A stretch of 64,000 bases of DNA from Furcasterigmium furcatum (Eukaryota > Ascomycota > Sordariomycetes > Glomerellales > Plectosphaerellaceae): NCBI GenBank assembly GCA_001599815.1, contig BCIA01000005.1, forward strand, positions 2,922,472-2,986,471. Direction: 5' to 3'. The translations under genes and the position numbers were made by a program. Below are positions 21,744 through 33,946 of the stretch, in pieces (the stretch's first letter is position 1; every line of letters begins with the position of its first letter). The notes under the pieces are model-generated. The model was given only the letters and a program-made list of their open reading frames with translations. It had not been told where the DNA came from and did not search any database.

Positions 21744-23406
21744 ATGTCTCTCCTCGTTTCGTTCTTGACACAAATCAGGATATTTGTGAAAGCGCAAAAC
21801 AGCACCGAACTGCGCAACTGGCTGCTGGTTGAGCCAAACGCGTCGCAGACGTATCACAACCTCGCCTCAGAGCTGCGCTCGAGTTTCCGCCCGGGTGTCA
21901 AGTCTCTCGAGGACCTCGTCGAAAAATGCCTTCCAGAGGAGGATGACGTGCCGGACGGCGAGGCCACGCCGTGGCCCGGTTTCGTCGCTTTCATGACCGA
22001 CTACCTACAATTCTGGAGGGATGTCAACTTCGACGATTTACTGCAGGCCCATGCCCTTCTCGGAGGGGTAGTCAAGTAAATCGAACCACATTATCCTCCC
22101 CAATGAGATGTCTTCATGCTGACTTGTCTCTAGTTCGTGTTGTACCGCATTCGCTCATCCCATGTACGGCGGGATGTTGCTTCACACGGCCATGTCCCTC
22201 TGCGAGACCCTGGCGAGGCTCACGATGATGGTGCACCACCGCCCAGACCTGTCTACGGCCACTCAGTCAGGTGACTCCGAGGAGAGCACTTCTATTGCGG
22301 AAAGTACGGCTGAGAGCATCCAGAAGAACTTCAACATATGCCTGAATGATCGTTCCAGCAACCGCTTTGACCGACCCGAGGGCAAGAAGGTTGGAGTCTA
22401 CATGTTCGCCAACCTCGTCCTCAAGCTTCTCTTTGCTTGTAGGCGAACACATCTCGCGAAACAGCTTTTTGCGAACATCTCGGTCAACTCACCTCCATTA
22501 TCATGGTATCCTGCCGCACAGCGCGTCACCTTCCTCTACTACCTAGGGAGATTCCATCTCTCCAACTGCCACTTTGTCCGTGCCGAACGTTGCCTCGAAA
22601 GAGCATACCTGGAGACTCCTCCTCAGCTCACATCTCACCGGCAATCCATTCTTACCTATCTTATCCCCATCAACATTCTTCTCGGCCGACTCCCGTCGCA
22701 GCAACTTTTCTCACGGCCCGAGGCTGCAAAAGTTCTGACCCCCATCTTCTCGCCACTGTGCTCTGCGATCCGGAAAGGCGACTTTGTCCTCTTCCAACAG
22801 TCACTCGCGGCAAACGAGTCATGGCTCTTCGAGAAGGGCCTGCTCGTCTTCATGACATATCGCCTCCGGCCTCTCCTGTGGCGCTCCCTAGCCCGGCGCA
22901 CGTTCCTCCTCACATTCGAATCAGAGACCTTCGACGACGACCCGAATGCCACGGCCAGGCGAGCTGCGACTCTCGACATTGTCAATCTCCTCACGGTAGC
23001 AACATACCAACAGCGCCGTCTCCAGGGGTGGCATCCAGTTCCTGGCCGAGCTCGCCCGTCTCATGTTTCAGCAGTCTTCATGCGGGCCGTGGCGAACGAT
23101 GCTGTATCAACTCTTGTGCCTCCGGACGGCGGACCAAAGAAGTTGAGGCCGAATGAAGGCCTTATCTGGGGCAATGCTGAGGTCACGCTGGCAGATGTTG
23201 AGATGATGGTGGCCAGCCTTGTGAGCCAAGGCTTCATGAACGGTTACATTGCTCATTCATCCTCTCGTTTTGCTATAATGGGGGCGGCGAAGGCAGGCAG
23301 TCCGGTTGCCGCCGGTTTCCCCCTCCCACATAAAGCAATCACGGATCGCCACTACGAGGATGGGCATGTCGACCTTGATGATGTGCCTGGCTGGGTAAAG
23401 AGTTAA
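21744..23406 (+). CDS. CSN12: CSN12/Thp1-like PCI domain protein
   Basis: Two exons (21744-22075, 22134-23406) give 534 aa. The intron is GTAAAT...CTCTAG, phase 2. The helical N-terminal half starts MSLLVSFLTQIRIFVKAQNS. The middle has TPR-like repeats (FLYYLGRFHLSNCHFVRAER, YLIPINILLGRLPS) and a C-terminal PCI/winged-helix part (LIWGNAEVTLADVEMMVASL, SQGFMNGYIAHSSSRFAI). This order matches Csn12, which associates with COP9-signalosome-like or mRNA-export (TREX-2/Thp1) modules. Which complex it serves here cannot be told from sequence. Confidence 0.9.
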
Positions 23407-24175
23407 GAGGCATATGCGACCAGGCCTTGCAGATCACAGGGATTTCCTTACTCGCTGAAGGACAGAAGGAGTATCACAAGGTCTGCGCAAAAGTTGCTCA
23501 TATATATCTACCTACCAGAGCTCAAATCGACCTACCCACAGCGAACCCTGCACCTGCCGTAAATCGTCACCCTGAATCATGACGAATATCCTCATCCTGC
23601 TCTGTGTCTCACGCGCATCAAATAGTTCCGCTGCTTTGCTCGCAGTGATGCAAAATCGCTCAAACAAGAAGACGAGCCTCTCGGGGGCCACCCGAGAGGC
23701 CCTGGTATCTTTTCCAACTCCCATCGACCCCTTGACGGGCTCAAGCCCGAAATACTCCAATCCGTGAGTCGTCTTCACTCACCGCGTCGATGCAGTGGGT
23801 GCGCGGTCCAGCCAGGTATGGACCGAGTAGAAATTAAAGGAACTGGCAAATCCCGCCTGAACGAGAATAATGGTTGTAGGAATAACCGGGTATAGGCGGA
23901 AGAAAGAAACCGTAAATGTGTCGCCAGCAATTGGGCCCGACAATTCATGCCGGGGCTTCCGAGACTTAAGCAATAAACACTAAGCCGATGTATGTCCGAG
24001 TCGGATATGTGTAGGAAAGAAATGCCCATGCGCTGATGGGGTTGTATGTGAACAAGTCGCCGGTTGCGGAACGAAGCGAGAACCTGGGTGTGGAATATCG
24101 TGGCCCAAAAGCGATCTCCAGGGGCGCACTATAACTCAGTGATATTGGCGGGACCAAGTCGGTGGAAACTCCACC
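23407..24175. other. convergent intergenic region
   Basis: This lies between the CSN12 and SUN-protein stops. Small ORFs only, and no recognisable gene or RNA. Confidence 0.5.
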
Positions 24176-25795
24176 TCAGAAGAGAACTGCAGTTGCAGCA
24201 AAGGCAACAATAAGCCCGGCAATCGCGGTGCTGCCGTGCTTCACGCCCTCGTTTTCGTCTGAGCTGCTAGCCGCGGCCTCTTCGGTGTCGGTGGTAGGGC
24301 TTGAGCTGATTTGGGTTGTAGCAACGCTGGACGAAGAAAAGTCGTCCACTGTCTCGGTTTTGTTCTCGTGGAAAATGACAGGCTTAACCGAAGGATAAAT
24401 CTCATCCCACGTCGATGACTCGGGTTCGGCGGACGTAGAAGCCGGGGCAGCACTAGAGGTCTCCTCTGTCGCCTCCGGCTCCTCAGACGATTCGGTCTCT
24501 GGCTCGGGGCTTGGCGTGGGTTCAGGGGTCGGTGTTGGCGTCGGTGAAGACGTGGGCTCAGGCTCTGGTTCCTGCTCGTCTTCCTCTTCCTCCTCTTCCT
24601 CCTCCTCCCCTTCCTCCTCGTTTCCGCCTGAGTTACCAATGGGATAGACAACGATGTTCGCCTTGGCGCCCTTGGGAACGGTGACAACGCAAAATTGGGA
24701 CCCGCCGGCACCGGTTGCTTTGAGATCACTCGTCACAGACCCGATGGCGTTCTTGGAGGGGTCAATCCCGCAAGGAGTACCGTTGCAACCACCACCAGGG
24801 CATTCGATCTTGACGGCGTAAATAGGCGTGGTGCTGCTGAGGCTAGATCCCTCCCAGATGGGGTTGTAGCCGAGGGTCACGAAAGTCTGGCCATTGGAGT
24901 CCTGATTCGCGCCGGCAACGTAGGTAGCCCAGTTGCCGATGTTCTTGGAGGAGTCCCCCCAAACACAGCCTTCGTCCTCGACGCCGGGAGGATTGATGTA
25001 GTAGCTGGATCACGTTAGCTCGTATGTTGGAGCTGCACCATGGGGAAAACTAACTGAGCACCAGTCGATTGCCAATAGCTAGGGTCAGGAACAGCAAGGC
25101 TTGCTGACTTGTCGACGATGGTCTTGATGTACATGCCCTCGTCTCCGGGGAAGACTTGGGGAAAAGTAAGCCTCCAGGCGGACGAGTGCAGCTTAGGAAG
25201 GACGGCATACCAGTCTGGCAAAAGGACAAGGTCTTTCCACATTCGTTGACAGCGGCGACGGTGCCAACGCCATCCACGCAGTAGGGCTTGTTGTCGAACG
25301 GCTTCTCGGCCTTACCGTTGGACTTGCATAGCAAACCGCCGTTCTGATCCAAGCGTCAGCGAGGGGAGGGAAACGTCAGACAGGGGCAAGACGTCTTACC
25401 ATTGACTCTGGGTAGCTGACTTTCGAGCCAGGTTCCCACTGGGCCATGAGCATGCCGGCCTTGCAGGCGATGGGGCAGTATTTTCCTTCGGTACACTCCA
25501 CATCAGGAGCCATGGCGAAGCCACTGTTCATCTTGCCGGGAACTCTGACGAGGTCGGGATGGTCCGGAAGCTCACATAGGGCTTTCCCGTGGGAGTTCCT
25601 CTTGACGATGGGACTGGTGCTTTGGAGTAGTTCAGAAGTCTCGAGGCCTTGATGACCATGCGAGTGGTTCTGTCTCCTTTCGAGATGCGCGCGTTCGTGT
25701 GCTCCATGATGGGACCCATGGGCCTCCGTCTGATGCGCTGAGAGCAGGAGCAGGGCAGCCGAGGTGACGGCAGCACCAACGTCGTGAAGCCTCAT
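24176..25795 (-). CDS. GPI-anchored SUN family cell-wall protein (GH132-like)
   Basis: Four exons (25795-25400, 25343-25211, 25154-25055, 25004-24176) give 485 aa. A signal peptide is present (MRLHDVGAAVTSAALLLLSA). The SUN domain includes CTEGKYCPIACKAGMLMAQW, SFCQTVFPGDEGMYI, VPDPSYWQSTGAHYYINPPG and GCVWGDSSKNIGNWATYVAG. Cysteines are conserved. A long Glu/Pro/Ser/Thr stalk contains acidic (E)n and (PT)n runs. The C-terminus SSSDENEG plus hydrophobic STAIAGLIVAFAATAVLF fits GPI attachment. SUN proteins act on beta-glucan in septation and wall remodelling, and this belongs to the divergent group related to yeast YMR244W. The splice at STGAH/YYINPPG confirms the exon 3-4 junction. Confidence 0.92.
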
Positions 25796-27618
25796 GGCGG
25801 GCGAACCTCGCGAGTCCAGGTGGTGTCGGGTGGCTGCGCGTTGCGCGTGGGGTCTCGATTCCTGCGTGTGAATCGGGCGACGTGTTGGGCAGCGAGAGAG
25901 CTATGACATGGGTAGAGAGGACGGTCGTCGCGGCGTCGAGCCTAGGTAGATGCTGAATGAATGGACAGTCGACTTGCTCGCGAGGCAAACGACAAGGTGA
26001 AGAGGAAACGGCAGCAAGGATCGCGAGAGAGTGATGGAGAAGCGTGAAACGAAGGGGATGGAGGGCGCAAAAAGCTGGTCAACGTCTGGGCCGGGGGAAC
26101 GAGTGGAGGCGAAATGAGGTGAGTGGGCTGGGCTTCCTGTATGGAGTGCGTCTGTGCCGCCATTCAGTGTGTCGAGGAAGCGATCCACTTTTGGTGAAGG
26201 GTTCTTTGCCTGTCAACTGTCCAGGCCTCCATGACACTGGGCAAAGTCAATCAAGCAAGGCCTGATGGCAGCCAGGGCCCCCATATTGCCAGCTTGCCCA
26301 GGCAATCAGCTTTTGGTCAGACATTGGGCCAGGCCAGAGACGGGGGTTCTAGGGCCGCCCTTGCTCTCATTGTCTTGGTGAAGGATCAGGATCGCGGGAC
26401 AGAGGTGCTGGAGTTGTCGAGGGAGGCCCAAGCCACAGTCAAGGGGCAGATGAACCGGTTCAGGGGAGACAGGGGTTGTGACCAATGGGGTGGCGATCGC
26501 ATGAGCCGGTGAAATTGGCACCCAATTTGGTGCTGGTTTCCTGGCCAAGGCCAGGCGCATTTCATCTCGGCCTGTCGTGGTCCTGCATTAGCTTCCCCAC
26601 AGAAGATCACCTCACATCCAAGGTACGAAAGTACCTATTACAGTGCTTGAAACGCTGATCTCGAATCAGAGCCGAGGATGGAGGCTGCACGTGATGGCTC
26701 GCGATGTTGTATCATTGGTATCAAACGAGCATCGGAGACATTTGGACGAGTGAAGCACATATCGATCCCTCGCCAGACGTACAATGTCAACAGACAAGTA
26801 TTTCTGTGGCACACTGGTGCCCCGGATACTGGCGGATGAACAGTAACGAAGACTCTTTGGCCCGGCAGTCCGCTCTCACGAGCCGGCCGGATGTCACAAG
26901 CGCCAGATCGACCAGATACCAAGCACCATCCACATACACATGTATATGTTTTCCCGGACTTCCCCAACAAGTTCGCAGGATGTTTCCCACTGGGTACTAC
27001 AAGTGAGTAATTCGGGAGTACGTCTATCCTGGTGTCTGTCATTCCTCCTGCTATTTTTGGCGGGCGTGCGGCGCCTGCCTGTTGACGCAGCAAGCGCGAT
27101 TCGGCTGACGCCAGCTGCGCCTCTTTGCTTCTGACCACATCCCCCAACCACCGCCCACCAACTTTGCATCTCTGCTTCAATTACAGTCGTCTCCTAGGAC
27201 AATCTTTGCTGACAGTACACGCTAGTTGGCCGTCTGTCGGACCTCAAGGAAAGCAACACTGGCTGCACGGGACGTCATACTACCGGATCTCACAAGAGCC
27301 GAGATAATCTTAGGCCGCCGTCATGTTGGATTGGCCGATGAGGCCCTACAAATTTCGACGCTTGAATGCCACAACCTCTCGGCGTTGATGCCTTCCGGCT
27401 CACTCCGCCTCCCGGCCCATTGTATGCGGAAGATCGGGGAGTGTGAAGATTCGTGATGATCAACGACAGCTCGCACTACCCTTGGGAATGAAGTGCTCCT
27501 CTCGGGTATATAAGCCCGGCTTTCTGGCGCCCTGAGAAGTGATGTACTCCAACATCTCAAGTCATTCCATTCCCAGCTACTATCAGACCTTCAGGCTCGT
27601 ACTTCCCCCAAGTTCAAA
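25796..27618. other. divergent intergenic region, 1.8 kb
   Basis: Shared upstream region of the SUN gene (-) and the cupin gene (+). It has a TATA box before the cupin. I find no coding frame with family similarity. Confidence 0.5.
27507..27514 (+). promoter_or_regulatory. TATA box of the cupin gene
   Basis: TATATAAG is at 27507-27514, 112 bp upstream of the ATG, a suitable distance for a core promoter with a leader of about 80 nt. This kind of box is typical of strongly regulated secreted-protein genes. Confidence 0.6.
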
Positions 27619-28557
27619 ATGCAGTTCACCGTTACGGCCCTCGCCGCTGCCATGGCCCTCTGTGCCAGTGCAGCTCCTTCGTCTACCCGCGCATATCCTC
27701 GCAGCAACTCTTCCGAGGAACAGACTCCCAAGCTGAGCCTCACCAAGCAGCTCCGGCTGGCTGACAAGTAAGCACACAACTCGCGTCTTCATTAGCCCAC
27801 GGGATCATGGCGGCTGACACCCTCCGCCAGCGCCGTCGAGTACTTCAGTCTCCTCGCCAAGAACGAAGACTTCATCTTCGATTTCAACCAGCCGCAAAGC
27901 AACCCTGGCAAGGGCGGCGAACTCGTCGCTGCCAACCGTGTTACTTTTCCTGCCCTCGTTGGCACTGGATCTGGCATGGCCGTTGGCCGCGTCGAGGCCT
28001 GCGGCATGAACACCCTCCACGTCCACCCCCGCTCTGCCGAGCTCCAAGTCGTCGTCCAGGGCAGGCTCATCACCGAGATGGTTCCCGAGAATGGCATTCT
28101 CGATGCTGACGGAAACCGCCGCTCCATCCGCAGTACGTTATCCCGGAGTTCATTCTTCCTTATTCTGGTTGTTTCGGGAGCTTAGAGACATGTCTCTGCT
28201 CCCTGGACACGACGAGCTCTCAACACATCCTTTCAAGGCAATCACTAACTCCGCGGGCTGATAGCTGAACTCGGCCCCTTCCAGATGACTCCCTTCTACC
28301 AAGGCTCCATCCACACCCAGTTCAACCCTGACTGTGAGCCCGCTGTGTTCGTTGCCTCCTTCGCCAACGAAGACTTTGGCACCCTCCAGACCTTTGATGG
28401 CTCCTTCGCCATGGACGACGATATCATCGCGGCAGCCTTTGGTCAGAGCATCGCCGGAAAGGACATTGAGCGTGTTCGTGATGCCATCCCCACCAGCATC
28501 GCCCTCGGCGTAGAGGAGTGCCTTCAGAAGTGCGACATCCAGAAGCGCTCCGTCTGA
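27619..28557 (+). CDS. secreted germin-like cupin
   Basis: Three exons (27619-27767, 27831-28132, 28265-28557) give 247 aa. The signal peptide is MQFTVTALAAAMALCASAAP. The cupin motif 1 NTLHVHPRSAELQVVVQG supplies the metal ligands His113, His115 and Glu120. Motif 2, with IHTQFNPDCEPAVFVASF, supplies the third His (about 167). The C-terminal helices are DDDIIAAAFG and GVEECLQKC. Germin-type cupins bind Mn and may have oxalate oxidase, decarboxylase or superoxide dismutase activity, or only a structural role. Fungal spherulin-like members are often induced by stress. The reaction cannot be assigned. The second intron is long for this window (132 nt). Confidence 0.93.
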
Positions 28558-29829
28558 TTCGTAGCTGCAGGGCTGCGCTGTAAGCGCTCTGCTTTGGTCG
28601 AGGACACGGCGGCCGGGTGCTAGTTTTCAAAAATGTTCACGATACGACATGAATTTAGATACACGCATTGCACGGCGTTCGGCAGCTAATGGATTGGCCT
28701 TGGTTTTGTTTCTCTCATACCTGCTTTGGGGGGGATGTTGGCGCGCAGTCTTAAAGCAGTATCTGAACGCGGCATCTGTGTCGAGACACACCGCATTCTC
28801 TCACGCCTCGCTCCATCTTCTGCCATCAGTCGCTTCGATATTCAGTGACTGTAAATCACTAAGGCGATGAATGTATCATGTATATTGCAGGTACCTCATC
28901 TAGGTGGGGACAAGACATGTGCATCTTCCGACCAATCGCCAATCTATTCCTGAGCGCGACATACCGAAGCCATCATGATACTAACTCACCCTAGCCTTCC
29001 TAGTAGGACGAAACCCTCCATTCTAGGGGTCGAAATCAGTGCCTGCCACTGCTCCAACCCCTGAGCGGCGACAAGGAATGTGACGGGGGTCCAAGGCACA
29101 GAGCAGGCCTTGGTCGGCGGGTTTCTGCATATCCACCCGTTGCAAGTTTTGCCGAGTACGTAGGCATCGGGACATCGCGGAGCAATATGCCGGCGGCGGA
29201 GAAGTTGATGTGGAAGCAAACTGTGCGGAGGTGGTGATACACTCTCTCCTGTTCTTGTGCACACTGGTGCTGATCCCGACCATGGTGATTTGGCATGTTC
29301 CGGTTAATCTTGGTTGTTGGCGGCACGACTAATGCCCACACTTGCGTGCCACGGAGGTGCGGCGCTCTCTGTTCCATGGGACACCTGTTTGACCAAATAT
29401 GTGCTGTTGAGAGTTCGAGGAAGTAACGGCTGGTACCTCTCACCTTGCCCGGCCGGGCAACAATGACCCCGGGGCTCAAACGGTGGCCTTGCCTGGGGCT
29501 TGCGGGAAAGACTCTTGGAAAGGAAAACTATCACCCGGAGAGACTGGCGAACTTTGCAACCTGTATTCGTTGGGGTGGTGGTAAGGTGAACGACGACCGA
29601 ACTGTCGACATTTCGTCTACCCATAGTTGTTGTCTGGGTGAGGTGGTGATTGACAGTGTGACGACGTACATGCGCTTTCTGGAGTCCCAGGCTGTGAGAA
29701 AATGGCGATCCTTGGCTGATGGGTGGTAGGTATCATCGTTCAACCAAGGACTCTCCGCTTGAGAAAGACAACCTCGAAGGAAAGTTTCGTAAAACAACAA
29801 GATGGACGGATTGGCGTCTGATGGGAAGG
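28558..29829. other. convergent intergenic region, 1.27 kb
   Basis: This lies between the cupin and Acinus-like stops. Scattered short ORFs, none with a recognisable domain. Confidence 0.5.
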
Positions 29830-31491
29830 TCAGTAACGCCGAGGGGGCTTTTCGTGCCATCCACCACCATTGCGAGCTTCGTCTGGACGTGAGAATCGCC
29901 AGCGCCCACCCTGCTGAAAGTCCGTCCGTTCTTCCGGAACGAACCTGTCAGCCGAGGGGCGCCACCCTGGTGGACCACGCCGAGACGATGGCGGCAGCGA
30001 AGGCTGTGGAGGAGGGATTCTTCCTCCAAGTTGACGTTGGCGCTCTGCCTCTCGATGCGGAGGCCTGATGCCAATGAACACCTCTCTGCCTCTATCCACA
30101 AACACACCACCGGACTCAAAGGTGTACCGGTTGATTTCGTCTTCCCTACCAAGATCACGGTAGGTGTCCTGGGTATAGTGAGACCTGATAGCGTCAACAC
30201 GCTGACGGGCAAGGTCTTCAGACACTGGCTGGTACGAGATTGTTGGTCTCGCCTGCGTCTCCCGGTAGCCACGCGTCGCTTTCGGACCAGGCATGTCCAT
30301 AGAACCCTGGTGGTTAGGAAGTGGGAGCACTCTTCCAGCTCTACTGATGCGTGGACCGAGCGGGATGGCATTTGCGTTGCCAGCTTCATTGTAGGCAAAG
30401 TTGCGAGGCGCCACGGGGGCTGAGCGTGGCGGTTCCCTCTGGGCAGGTGCGGGACGGAATCGAGCGCCAAGGTCAGGACCCCTCGTGGGGCCAGCGTTAG
30501 AGTCGAGGGTAAGGGTAAGGTTGCCATCATCATTCCTGTGATACCTGACCTCCCATCTCTTGGTACCGCCGGGGCGGTGACCATCAGCGTCTTCTTCCGC
30601 AATCCAGCCACGCACCTTCTCCGGCGGGACGAAGTCAACCCATAGGGGCCGCCTGTTACTTTCTTCAGGCCAGGTGACGTCGTGCAGCGCAGAGCGAGCG
30701 CGGACCGCCTTGGCAGTCTCGTTGAAGATGATGAAAGCGTGGGTTCGGATGGGGTCCAAGTAGAAGAGGTCGATGGCATCTTCGTCGATGTCTTGGTTAG
30801 CCGGAGTTGCGAGCGCATGAAGATGCACCCGAGCGTCCTCTTCACGGAGCGGTCTCATAAAGCCCCTGATATAAAGCGCACGGGTCGCCGGGTGCAACGA
30901 TGGCTCGACAATCCGGTGGTCGGATGCAGGGTGGTGGAAAGGCTCGGGCGAGTGATGGACGATCTTTTCGTCTGCTTGCGAGCTTGACTGCCCACCAAGT
31001 GGTTCATCCGGCCTCTTGAATGGGGGCTCAGCTTCCATGGCTTCTGCACCGAGTGCGCCCTCATCTGCCTTGAGGCGTTTGGGGTCGGGGGGCGGTGTGA
31101 TCGATCTACGCTTCCGCTTTTGCGCATCCTGAGAGACCTCTGTTGGCGGTGAGGGGCTAAGTGCAGCAGTGTGCGACGTTTCGGCAGCGGCAGCCACGGG
31201 TTTGGGCTCTGGAGATGCTGCTGACGACTCTTGACGGGCCTCCGTTGCTTCACCTGCGCCCGTACTTTGGGGATCCCTAGAGGTCGTGGTGACGGCGGCT
31301 TCTTCCATGTCCAGTGCTGACATAGTGTCCGTCGGCGGTGAGGCTGTATTGGCTTGTTCGTGGGCTGTTGGCTTCGTATCATCTTCTGTGAGTCGCTGAA
31401 CAAGCTCCTGTTTAAGGCCTGTGGGTTGAAGGCCTCTGCGCCTGAGCTCGGCGCGAAGGTCAACGACCTTCAAGGCGCCCCAATCTGTCAT
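29830..31491 (-). CDS. SAP-domain nuclear protein, Acinus-like
   Basis: A single exon encodes 553 aa. An N-terminal SAP domain (DWGALKVVDLRAELRRRGLQ ... KQELVQRLTEDD, about 2-37) is expected to bind DNA or RNA. A Ser/Pro/Glu-rich region with the NLS-like QKRKRRS follows. Then comes an RRM-like domain (ATRALYIRGFMRPLREEDAR, IDLFYLDPIRTHAFIIFNET, SALHDVTWPEESNRRPLWVD). The HAFIIFN and ALHDVTWP features match the Acinus RRM. The C-terminus is Arg/Gly/Pro-rich. In animals Acinus joins RNPS1 and SAP18 in the ASAP splicing and exon-junction complex. Orthology is likely but inferred. Confidence 0.85.
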   Translation of the reverse strand: MTDWGALKVVDLRAELRRRGLQPTGLKQELVQRLTEDDTKPTAHEQANTASPPTDTMSALDMEEAAVTTTSRDPQSTGAGEATEARQESSAASPEPKPVAAAAETSHTAALSPSPPTEVSQDAQKRKRRSITPPPDPKRLKADEGALGAEAMEAEPPFKRPDEPLGGQSSSQADEKIVHHSPEPFHHPASDHRIVEPSLHPATRALYIRGFMRPLREEDARVHLHALATPANQDIDEDAIDLFYLDPIRTHAFIIFNETAKAVRARSALHDVTWPEESNRRPLWVDFVPPEKVRGWIAEEDADGHRPGGTKRWEVRYHRNDDGNLTLTLDSNAGPTRGPDLGARFRPAPAQREPPRSAPVAPRNFAYNEAGNANAIPLGPRISRAGRVLPLPNHQGSMDMPGPKATRGYRETQARPTISYQPVSEDLARQRVDAIRSHYTQDTYRDLGREDEINRYTFESGGVFVDRGREVFIGIRPPHREAERQRQLGGRIPPPQPSLPPSSRRGPPGWRPSADRFVPEERTDFQQGGRWRFSRPDEARNGGGWHEKPPRRY

Positions 31492-32625
31492 ACCGCTAAT
31501 GGTAAGTGTAGAGATAAACGGGGGTGAGTCTAGGCGATTGGCCGGAGGAAAGGTGACGTTGGTGACGCTGGAGATTGACCTGGTGGCTGGCAGGTTGAGC
31601 GGCTGGTGAAATCGAAATCCCTGTGTTGGTCAACCAGCGGGATAGGGGCCGGCAGGGTCGGGGAGGAAAAATGATGAGAATGATGAAATTGCTCCCCTGG
31701 GTAGAGAAGGATTGGCGGAGAGGATTACAGGTGAGCTTTGGTGATTACGTTTGAGAGGTGTGGGAGGTGTTGAAGAGGACTCCGATGAGGTGGGGCTTCC
31801 GGTTCCATTGCAACCAGAGAAAGCCCGAACCCAGGTAAGGTACCTTGGTAGGCATCAAAGGCCCCCGCCGCCCGGAGCGGATATCTGCTTCAGTGAATTC
31901 TTCAGGTAAGGAACCTAAGGCTGGGACTTAAGACACCTACTAGGCAGGTACCTAGCCAAAGAGACGATTGGCGGTCGCGGCTTCCCTCTGTAGATCTACC
32001 TAGTGCTTCAGGGTGGAAGGTCCAGAGGAGGAATGCTCTGGATGTGCGTTTATCTGATCCCATGTGATAGAGGAGGAGATTAGGGGTTGCTTTCCAAAGT
32101 GCCTACCTACGTACATACCTCCCTATCTAGGTACTTATGGAGAGGTACTTTGGTACCTGGCAACATGTGGAATTGTCTTACTAACATGAAGACCCCTGGC
32201 TCCTGGATAGGTACCTAATTAAGGTGTGCCCCATTGCAGCCAACCAGCGAAGCACACCCGACGCCTGCCTGTACCTACCTTAGGCCGCCGCCTTCCTGAC
32301 CTCATATCACCTTTTCTACACCCAAAGCATCGCTCATTCTAGATCCCACAACTCCTCATCAACAATGCCCACATGGGTCATTGTGTACCTTTGTTCATTC
32401 ACCAGCTCCATCTCATTCACAAGGGGCAACTTCCTTCACACCGCCCACTTTGAAGCTCACAGGACGCCGTTGAACCAAACTGGCGGACAAAGACACTGCT
32501 CGCTGCCGTACAACTCATCTCGATGCATAAGATGACGGCACACCAAAGCATCCGGCACCCAACCAGTCCACACCTTCCCTTCTATCTCTGATACCATCAC
32601 CAGCAATCCTCAGTCGCTCCCGAGA
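31492..32625. other. divergent intergenic region, 1.1 kb
   Basis: Shared by the Acinus-like gene (-) and the unknown gene (+). It contains the densest stretch of GGTACCT/ACCTAGG motifs (separate entry). No gene is seen. Confidence 0.5.
31833..32283. repeat. cluster of GGTACCT / ACCTAGGTA motifs
   Basis: It includes AGGTAAGGTACCTTGGTAGG, CTAGGCAGGTACCTAG, CTACCTACGTACATACC, ATCTAGGTACTTATGG, GGTACTTTGGTACC and ATAGGTACCTAATT within about 450 bp of a divergent promoter region. Confidence 0.6.
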
Positions 32626-33946
32626 ATGCATCAAGCCGCTGCACGAATGCCTGTCGCCCAACTATCACCAGCGGCGACGTACCCCACACCTCAGTCGAAT
32701 CAATCGCCTCGCGGCCAGAAACGTGCTGCCTCCTCCCCCGAGATCTCGACGTACGGCGATCACGGGCCATCCCGCAAGAAGACCAAGACCCAAACACTCG
32801 GGTTCTCGACCTTGGAATCCCAGAATGGACATCAGTTGCATTATGGCTCCTCCTCGCCACCAGCCTCCCACGGTGACCTAACTGAGATCCTGGGCACGTC
32901 GGAACTCAGGCATTTGCCAGATATTTACCAAAAGATGGACGAGGAGATGCAATTATTTCCTGGAAGCAAAGATTGGGCCGATGACGAGTTGAGGCTCTTC
33001 CGTATTCTCTTTCTCCGAGAGTACAGCCCCATGCTGCCACATGAATGGAGCATGGACTTTCGAGGGATTCCCGTTCCCGAGAACCTCTTCTCTCAGACGG
33101 AATTCTACCAGCCGATCATCTATTCCATGGTAGGGAATACCTTCAAAGGTGTGTTGTGCGTCCCGGGTGTCTGTGGAAAATTGACTGACACGACCTGCAG
33201 CGACCAAGGCGTTGATCCGCCTCATCGGACTCACAAGCACAGTACGAACGCTTGTGCAGACGGGCCAGAAAGGCAAGCTCTCCCTGGCGATCCGCAAGGA
33301 ACTGGACGAATACGCGAAGTGGGCAGCACAGGATGGCGGCTTTGGTGACCTTGACATTGTGCCGAACCTCATTATCGACGCTGTCGACATTTCCGCAGGG
33401 AGCGATAAGGTTGAGGAGTACATGCAATCTCGTATGAAGAACCTGGCCGCCAAGCATCGCAAGTACTGGAAAATCGAGCGAGTTGCCGAAGACGAGGCTT
33501 GGAAGCTTCCAAAAGTGGCGACGCCCGAAGTCAAAGCTAAGGATGATGACTCAGAGCGCCTCGGTGGCCTCCCAGAAGCCACTGCTGGTACTGGGAATCG
33601 CCAGACCGGTTTTACAGCTGAGATGTCGCCCGCCGTGGTCAAGGTCGAAGACACGGACGAGCCTTTCGCTCAAATGGAGACTCGATACACGCAACAGCCC
33701 CCGGTTCTCTACGGCATTTTTGTCATTCACCACTCCGCGGTGGTATTGACAATAGACTCGTCCAAGGAAGGAGAAGATGCATATGTCAGCTACCAGGTCG
33801 AGGCAGGCTTCAACGTCGAGTTTCAAGGCGTCTGGAACGCGATCACCATGGCTATTGTTATCTGTCTGGCAAGAGATCACATGGTAACAATGGCGAACGA
33901 CTTTGTTCAGCTGGTGGAAAGTCCTGAGAGCGACCCTGATGCTTGA
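32626..33946 (+). CDS. conserved-looking fungal protein of unknown function
   Basis: Two exons (32626-33148, 33201-33946) give 422 aa. The intron is GTGTGT...CTGCAG, phase 1. The start region is Pro/Ser-rich with a basic NLS-like PSRKKTKTQT. A folded helical part follows (LRHLPDIYQKMDEEMQLFPG, ELRLFRILFLREYSPMLPHE, RKELDEYAKWAAQDGGFGDL, KNLAAKHRKYWKIERVAEDE). It ends with a beta-rich stretch (YGIFVIHHSAVVLTIDSSKE, VEFQGVWNAITMAIVICLAR). I recognise no named domain. Size, codon use and the clean splice support a real gene, and it may be a nuclear protein. Confidence 0.85.

Noticed and set aside
32050..32058. TTATCTGAT, the reverse complement of ATCAGATAA, a match to the SreA-type site ATCWGATAA, upstream of the Acinus-like and unknown genes.
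   Set aside because: About one such match is expected by chance in 64 kb, and neither neighbour is an iron gene.
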